64,000 nucleotides of DNA from M0108 sp963841065 (GTDB lineage: Bacteria > Pseudomonadota > Gammaproteobacteria > Chromatiales > Chromatiaceae), in assembly GCA_963841065.1 (NCBI GenBank), contig CAWJBI010000044.1, forward strand, positions 62,001 to 126,000, written 5' to 3'. A program made the position numbers and the translations under genes. The notes below the pieces were generated by a model. It had not been told where the DNA came from and searched no databases. It was given only the letters and a program-made list of their open reading frames with translations. How positions within the stretch are numbered: the stretch's first letter is position 1; the number at the start of each line of letters is the position of its first letter. Shown one piece after another: positions 58,929 to 64,000 of this stretch.

Positions 58929-60917
58929 TCAGAAGGTCACGAAGATGGTCATCAAGGCCACCAGACCCAGAATCATGGCGATGGCGTAGTGGTACAGATA
59001 CCCGGTCTGGATACCGCGCAGGCGTTGCGCGATACGGCCCACGCCTTGGGCGGAGCCATTGATGAGGATGCCATCGATGATCCCCTGATCGCCGGTTACC
59101 CAGAACAACTTGCCCAAGGCCCGGCTCCCGCCAGCGAAAACGGCCATATTGAACTGATCGAAGCCATACTTGCCATCCAGAATGCGATAGGTTCGGCTGA
59201 AGCGCACCATGGCGTAATCGGCAATGACCGGCTTCATCATATAGATGTACCAGGCCAGGGCCAGTCCACCCATCGCCAACCAGAAGGGCGGCGCCATCAT
59301 GCCGTGCAGGACAAAACCCGCCTGGCCATGGAAATGGGCGCCTATCTGGGCCAGGACGTCGTGCTGGGGCGCGACATGGATGACGCCCTTAAACCAGTCG
59401 CCGAATAGCACCGCCTCCATAGTCATCCAGCCAATGAAGACGGACGGGATCGCCAGGAGGACCAGAGGCACCCAAACCACGGCGGGCGTCTCATGCAGGT
59501 GATGCCGGGTGTGCTCATCCATCCGCTCCTTGCCATGGAACACGATGAAATAGAGCCGGAAACTATAGAGGGCGGTGACGAAGACACCCAGGGTCAGCAG
59601 CACGCTGGCGTAACCCGAGCCGCCAAGCTGGGACAAATGCACAGCCTCGATGATGGCATCCTTGGAGAAAAAGCCCGAGAAGCCTGGAAAGCCGATGAGC
59701 GCCAGGGAGCCGAGGAGAAAGGTGATCCAGGTGATGGGCATGTACTTGCGCAGACCGCCCATGTTGCGGATGTCCTGGTCATGGTGCATGGCGATGATGA
59801 CCGAGCCGGCCGCCAGGAAGAGCAGGGCCTTGAAGAAGGCATGGGTCATCAGATGGAAGATGCCGGCGGCGTAGGCGGAGGCGCCCAGGGCCGCGACCAT
59901 GTAGCCCAGTTGGGACAGGGTCGAATAGGCCACCACCCGCTTGATATCATTCTGCACCAGGCCGACGAGCCCCATGAAGAAGGCCGTGGTGGCGCCGATT
60001 ACCATGACGAAACTCAGGGCGGTCTCCGAGAGCTCGTAGAGCGGCGACATGCGCGCCACCATGAAGATACCCGCGGTGACCATGGTGGCGGCGTGGATCA
60101 GGGCCGAGATCGGCGTGGGGCCTTCCATGGAGTCCGGCAACCAGATATGGAGCGGGACCTGGGCCGACTTGCCCATGGCACCTATGAAGAGCAGGACACA
60201 GATGACCGTCATCAGGGACCAGGAGGAATCCCCCCAGATCTGGACCTGAGTGTGGGCCAGAGCGGGCGCAGCGCCAAAAACCTCCTGGTAGTCCATGGAG
60301 TTGAAATACATGGCGATGGCGCCGATGCCCAGGATGAATCCGAAGTCACCGACCCGGTTGACCAGAAAGGCCTTGAGATTGGCGAAGATGGCCGACTCGC
60401 GCACGGTCCAGAAGCCAATCAGGAGGTAGGAAACCAGTCCCACCGCCTCCCAGCCGAAGAACAACTGCAGGAAGTTGTTCGACATCACCAGCATCAACAT
60501 GGAGAAGGTAAAGAGAGAGATATAGCTGAAGAAGCGCTGATAGGCGTTGCGTCCAGCTAGTGATTCCTTGGGCCAGTTGTGCTCGTCATCCGCCATATAG
60601 CCAATGGTGTAGATGTGCACCATGAGGGAGACGAAGGTCACCACGGCCATCATCAGGGCCGTGAGTTTGTCAACCAGGAAGCCAATCTCAAAGCTGATAC
60701 CGCCGCTGATCATCCAGGTGTAGACGGGGCCATCAAATGCCGGCAGGGTTCCCTCCACGAACCCCTTGAGCACATAAAGGGACAAGCCCAGGGAAAGACC
60801 GACGCCCAGAATGGTCACCGAGTGGGCACCCACCCGCCCGATCCGGCTCCCCAGGAAGCCGGCGATAATCGAGCCCACCAGGGGGGCGAGGACGATGGTC
60901 AGGTAGAGGTTTTCCAT
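58929..60917 (-). CDS. nuoL: NADH-quinone oxidoreductase subunit L
   Basis: 662 residues, about sixteen helices including the lateral amphipathic helix at the C-terminus. HIYTIGYM, FFGWEAVGLVSYLLIGFW, LHIWLPDSMEGPTPISALIHAATMV and RMDEHTRHHLHETP are standard. Distal proton pump of complex I. No frame problem. Confidence 0.97.
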   Translation of the reverse strand: MENLYLTIVLAPLVGSIIAGFLGSRIGRVGAHSVTILGVGLSLGLSLYVLKGFVEGTLPAFDGPVYTWMISGGISFEIGFLVDKLTALMMAVVTFVSLMVHIYTIGYMADDEHNWPKESLAGRNAYQRFFSYISLFTFSMLMLVMSNNFLQLFFGWEAVGLVSYLLIGFWTVRESAIFANLKAFLVNRVGDFGFILGIGAIAMYFNSMDYQEVFGAAPALAHTQVQIWGDSSWSLMTVICVLLFIGAMGKSAQVPLHIWLPDSMEGPTPISALIHAATMVTAGIFMVARMSPLYELSETALSFVMVIGATTAFFMGLVGLVQNDIKRVVAYSTLSQLGYMVAALGASAYAAGIFHLMTHAFFKALLFLAAGSVIIAMHHDQDIRNMGGLRKYMPITWITFLLGSLALIGFPGFSGFFSKDAIIEAVHLSQLGGSGYASVLLTLGVFVTALYSFRLYFIVFHGKERMDEHTRHHLHETPAVVWVPLVLLAIPSVFIGWMTMEAVLFGDWFKGVIHVAPQHDVLAQIGAHFHGQAGFVLHGMMAPPFWLAMGGLALAWYIYMMKPVIADYAMVRFSRTYRILDGKYGFDQFNMAVFAGGSRALGKLFWVTGDQGIIDGILINGSAQGVGRIAQRLRGIQTGYLYHYAIAMILGLVALMTIFVTF

Positions 60918-61076
60918 CTGCTTGTCTGCTCTTTTTGCTCTGTTCCGCTGACGCCGCGATTAAGTGACGGGATTATCGGGATTCAATCGCATCCCAACCC
61001 TGCCATCCCCAGCCTAACACTGATCGAACAAGCCCCCTTGTTCCTGTCTTGACCTTCCGACCCATCCGCCCAGGGC

Positions 61077-61382
61077 TTATCCCTTGAGGGCATCCAGGTC
61101 CTCGACATCGATGGTGCGCCGGTTTCGGAACAGCACCACGAGAATGGCGAGGCCGATAGCCGCCTCGGCGGCGGCGACGGTCAGGATAAAGAAAACAAAG
61201 ACCTGACCCGACATATCGCCCAGGAAATAGGAGAAGGCGACGAAGTTCATATTGACCGCCAAAAGCATCAATTCGATGCACATCAGCAGGACGATGAGGT
61301 TCTTCCGATTAATGAAGATACCCGCGACGCTGATGGAAAAGAGGATGCCACCCAGCATCAAATAATCGGAAAGCTCGATCAC
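61077..61382 (-). CDS. nuoK: NADH-quinone oxidoreductase subunit K
   Basis: 101 residues, three helices with conserved membrane Glu (CIELMLLAVNMNFVAF and VAAAEAAIGLAILV). Start overlaps nuoJ stop. Confidence 0.97.
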   Translation of the reverse strand: MIELSDYLMLGGILFSISVAGIFINRKNLIVLLMCIELMLLAVNMNFVAFSYFLGDMSGQVFVFFILTVAAAEAAIGLAILVVLFRNRRTIDVEDLDALKG

Positions 61383-62041
61383 GATGCGTCCTCCTCGCCC
61401 TGGGCGGAGACAGTCTGAGGGGTGGTGGGCGGCACGCGCCGCGGCTCGGGCGGCATCCGCACGATTTGCACCCGATCCGGACCCTTACGGACACTGACCT
61501 GCCGGGAGGGATCGATGTACTTAGTATCCGGGCGGTGGCGCAGGGTCAAGCGGATGGCGGCGACGATGGCCACCAGCAGGATGACGGCGGCTATCTCGAA
61601 GGGATAGATATAGACGCTGTAGAGCAGGAGGCCGAGCTCGCGGGTATTGCTGTAATCGGCGCCATGGTGGGCCGGAGTCGGAAAAGACTCGCCGCCGAAG
61701 TTGCCCGGGCCAACCACCATGAAGATCTCGATCAACATGATCACCCCGACCACCAAGGCCAGCGGGAGGTGGCGGATGAATTGGGCCTTCAGGGTGGCGA
61801 TATCCACGTCCAGCATCATGATGACAAACAGGAAGAGGACCAGGACGGCACCGACGTAAACCAGAACCAGGCTGATGGCGAGGAACTCCGCGTCCATCAG
61901 GATCCAGAGCATGGCGCTCGCCACGAAGGCCACCACGAGAAAGAGTACCGCGTGCACCGGATTGCGACGCGTAACCACCATGCCGGCCGCGGCGATCACC
62001 GTCGCCGCCAGGACATAGAAGAGAAACTTTTCGAAGCCCAT
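61379..62041 (-). CDS. nuoJ: NADH-quinone oxidoreductase subunit J
   Basis: 220 residues, five helices: VVTRRNPVHAVLFLV, AEFLAISLVLVYVGAVLVLFLFVIMMLD. A polar C-terminal tail of about 50 residues is somewhat longer than in E. coli (184). Four-base overlap with nuoK. Confidence 0.96.
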   Translation of the reverse strand: MGFEKFLFYVLAATVIAAAGMVVTRRNPVHAVLFLVVAFVASAMLWILMDAEFLAISLVLVYVGAVLVLFLFVIMMLDVDIATLKAQFIRHLPLALVVGVIMLIEIFMVVGPGNFGGESFPTPAHHGADYSNTRELGLLLYSVYIYPFEIAAVILLVAIVAAIRLTLRHRPDTKYIDPSRQVSVRKGPDRVQIVRMPPEPRRVPPTTPQTVSAQGEEDAS

Positions 62042-62109
62042 GTCTTGGTCCAGTCCGGTTTAGGTAGGTCTGTCAGCCAATGGATCAGGTGTAAGGTGCC
62101 TTTCAGCGC

Positions 62110-62601
62110 CTAACGGTAGGGTGAATCCGCCGCTCGCGCCGCGGCAATCTCGGCCTCGTACTGGTCGCCGATGGCCAGCAACCGCTCCTTGGTCATGATG
62201 CTCTCGCCACGATCCTCGAAGCAGTATTCGTAATGCGAGGTCTCGACGATGGAGTCCACGGGGCAGGACTCCTCGCAAAAGCCGCAATAGATGCACTTGA
62301 AGAGGTCGATGTCGTAGCGCGTGGTGCGGCGACTGCCGTCCGCGCGCGGCTCCGCTTCGATCGTGATAGCCAGGGCCGGGCAGGTCGCCTCACACAGCTT
62401 GCAGGCAATACAGCGCTCCTCGCCGTTCTCGTAACGACGCAGGGCGTGCAGGCCCCGGAAACGCGGCGACAGGGGCGCCTTTTCCTCCGGATACTGGACC
62501 GTGATTTTCTTCTTGAAGAAGTAGCGGCCGGTAACGCCAAGCCCCTGGAACAGCTCGATGAGCAGCAGGCTCCGCAGATAATCGCGCATGGTGTGCAGCA
62601 T
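62110..62601 (-). CDS. nuoI: NADH-quinone oxidoreductase subunit I
   Basis: 163 residues, two [4Fe-4S] clusters (N6a/N6b): CIACKLCEATCPA and CIYCGFCEESCPV. Peripheral-arm electron carrier. Distinct from the NuoI-GltD fusion of the Mbx-like operon. Confidence 0.97.
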   Translation of the reverse strand: MLHTMRDYLRSLLLIELFQGLGVTGRYFFKKKITVQYPEEKAPLSPRFRGLHALRRYENGEERCIACKLCEATCPALAITIEAEPRADGSRRTTRYDIDLFKCIYCGFCEESCPVDSIVETSHYEYCFEDRGESIMTKERLLAIGDQYEAEIAAARAADSPYR

Positions 62602-62618
62602 TCTCTATCCCCTCTCCG

Positions 62619-63653
62619 TCAGGCCGACCACCAGGGGGGCAGCTTGTACAAGACCGCGAGCCCGACGACCAGGATCCAGACGATGGTGATCGGGATGAAG
62701 ACCTTCCAACCCAGGCGCATGATCTGGTCGTAGCGATATCTGGGGAAGGTGGCACGGAACCACAGGAAGAGAAACATGAAGAAGAAGGTTTTGAGCAGCA
62801 ACCAATGGAAGCCACTATCGAGCGGAAAAATGCCCTCAACCCAGGCCGCCGGCAGGGGGGAAAGCCAGCCGCCCAGGAACATGAGGGCGGACAGGGCCGA
62901 GATGAGGATCATGTTGGCGTATTCGCCGAGGAAGAAGACGGCGAAGGTCATGCCAGAGTATTCGACATGGAAGCCAGCGACGATCTCGGACTCACCCTCC
63001 GCCACATCGAAGGGCGCGCGGTTCGTCTCGGCCAGGCCAGAGATGAAATAGACACCAAAGAGGGGCAGTAGTGGCAGCCAGAACCAGGTCAGGATGTTGC
63101 CTTCCTGAGCCCGGACGATGTCGCCAAGATTAAGACTGCCGGCGGCCACCAGGACGCCCACCAGGGCGAAGCCCATGGCGATCTCGTAAGCCACGATCTG
63201 GGCCCCGGAGCGCAAGGCACCCAAAAGGGCATATTTGGAATTAGAGGCCCAGCCCGCGATGATGACCCCGTAAACCCCCAGGGAGGTCAAGGCCAGGATG
63301 TAGAGCAGACCGGCATCGACATCCGCCAGCACCAGGCCCTCGTCGAAGGGGAAGACGGCCCAGGCCGCTAGGGCCGGGCCCAGGGTCAGCAGCGGGGCGA
63401 TGATAAAGAGGGTCTTATCCGCCCGGGTTGGCAGGATGATCTCTTTGAACATCAGCTTGAGGGCATCGGCAATGGGTTGCAGCAGGCCGCGGGGACCGAC
63501 CCGGTTGGGGCCGATGCGGATCTGCATGTAGCCGATGATCTTGCGTTCCGCCAGGGTGTAGTAGGCCACTAGACCCATGAGGGGCCCGAGGATCACCACG
63601 ATCTTCAGCAGGATCCGGATGACTTCCGGCAGGGAATTCCAGAGATCAATCAT
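62619..63653 (-). CDS. nuoH: NADH-quinone oxidoreductase subunit H
   Basis: 344 residues, eight helices. AERKIIGYMQIRIGPNRVGPRGLLQPIADALKL-type N-terminal half, AETNRAPFDVAEGESEIVAGFHVEYSG and FLWFRATFPRYRYDQ. Quinone-site subunit. Confidence 0.97.
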   Translation of the reverse strand: MIDLWNSLPEVIRILLKIVVILGPLMGLVAYYTLAERKIIGYMQIRIGPNRVGPRGLLQPIADALKLMFKEIILPTRADKTLFIIAPLLTLGPALAAWAVFPFDEGLVLADVDAGLLYILALTSLGVYGVIIAGWASNSKYALLGALRSGAQIVAYEIAMGFALVGVLVAAGSLNLGDIVRAQEGNILTWFWLPLLPLFGVYFISGLAETNRAPFDVAEGESEIVAGFHVEYSGMTFAVFFLGEYANMILISALSALMFLGGWLSPLPAAWVEGIFPLDSGFHWLLLKTFFFMFLFLWFRATFPRYRYDQIMRLGWKVFIPITIVWILVVGLAVLYKLPPWWSA

Positions 63654-63667
63654 GGTTCAATCCGCTC

Positions 63668-64000
63668 TCATGCCTTGGTGACCACGACGGGGCCGATCTG
63701 AACGCCCAGGGTCTCGCTGCCAGCCACCGCCGCTGGAATGCGGGCGCAGCCCAAGGGGACGGCCTCGCTCAGTGCGACCTTGCTCCGGGCGCTGGCATCG
63801 CCCTGGCTGATGGTAACGGCATCGCCCTCCACCAGGCCCAGGGCGGTGGCCTGATCGGGATGGAGATGGACGGAGAAACACCCCGCGCCCGGGACGCGTT
63901 GCAGGGCCGGGGCCCGTCGCACCAGGGCATCAAGCCGGTAGAGGGGGACGTTGCCGAGGCGCCAGAGGGCCGCCTGCGCTGCGGGCTTGGCCTTGACATG
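63668..64000 (-). CDS. nuoG: NADH-quinone oxidoreductase subunit G, C-terminal fragment
   Basis: The C-terminal 110 residues are visible before the window edge: VPLYRLDALVRRAPALQ, then FSVHLHPDQATALGLVEGDAVTIS, matching the molybdopterin-dinucleotide-binding-like domain at the end of NuoG. Truncated by the window; order G-H-I-J-K-L-M-N is standard. Confidence 0.88.
   Translation of the reverse strand, partial: HVKAKPAAQAALWRLGNVPLYRLDALVRRAPALQRVPGAGCFSVHLHPDQATALGLVEGDAVTISQGDASARSKVALSEAVPLGCARIPAAVAGSETLGVQIGPVVVTKA

Overview
The window is GC-rich, gene-dense and bacterial. Housekeeping genes (Fur, RF3, SSB, UvrA, UvrD, BolA, the nuo operon, rml genes) look gammaproteobacterial. High GC, sulfur- and redox-type accessory genes and both a fumarate reductase and an Mbx-like complex suggest a purple sulfur bacterium or close relative (Chromatiaceae-like). 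That placement is inference: no photosynthesis or dsr operon genes are in the window.

Layout. 1-679: non-coding, possibly a degraded structured RNA. 680-7351: a YcgN-like protein, a Wolinella-type quinol:fumarate reductase operon (frdCAB), then convergent feoB (degenerate and frame-broken) and fur. 7909-17750: katG, an orphan V-ATPase subunit I, a P-type cation ATPase, class I FBP aldolase and a dihaem cytochrome c peroxidase. 17884-21585 (minus): small exported and membrane proteins, including a repeat protein, a truncated paralogue of it, a DsrE-like periplasmic protein, a DUF2892 protein, a NifX-like protein and an alpha/beta hydrolase. 22109-33824 (plus): the most interesting locus, a 13-gene operon that follows the order of the archaeal mbx (MBS) operon: Mrp-type E, F, G, D, B, C subunits, a fused double antiporter subunit, then NuoH-, NuoB-, NuoC- and NuoD-like subunits, a NuoI-GltD fusion and a rubrerythrin-like protein. 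34314-42197 (minus): tRNA-Val, bolA, prfC, an exported protein, rmlDCAB and ssb. 42309-48965: a YajR-like MFS carrier, uvrA, and an NnrS/Dnr pair each preceded by an FNR/DNR-type box. 49447-55459: uvrD, hemW, and a DUF3501 / Fe-S oxidoreductase pair. 55861-64000 (minus): nuoN to nuoG of complex I, cut by the window edge.

How they fit. The Mbx-like locus encodes a membrane complex related to complex I. Its small subunit keeps three of the usual four cluster cysteines. Its large subunit keeps one CxxC of the hydrogenase motif but lacks the C-terminal DPCxxC. Its electron-input subunit is fused to a flavin/NAD(P)H module. By analogy with Pyrococcus MBS this suggests an ion-pumping sulfane-sulfur (or disulfide) oxidoreductase linked to NAD(P)H, in an organism that also has ordinary complex I.

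Data quality. At least nine apparent frame breaks hit conserved genes (katG, uvrA, uvrD, rmlB, nuoN, nuoM, feoB), and hemW lacks a standard start. Most look like single-base sequence errors rather than true pseudogenes; feoB is the exception because its GTPase motifs are also degenerate.
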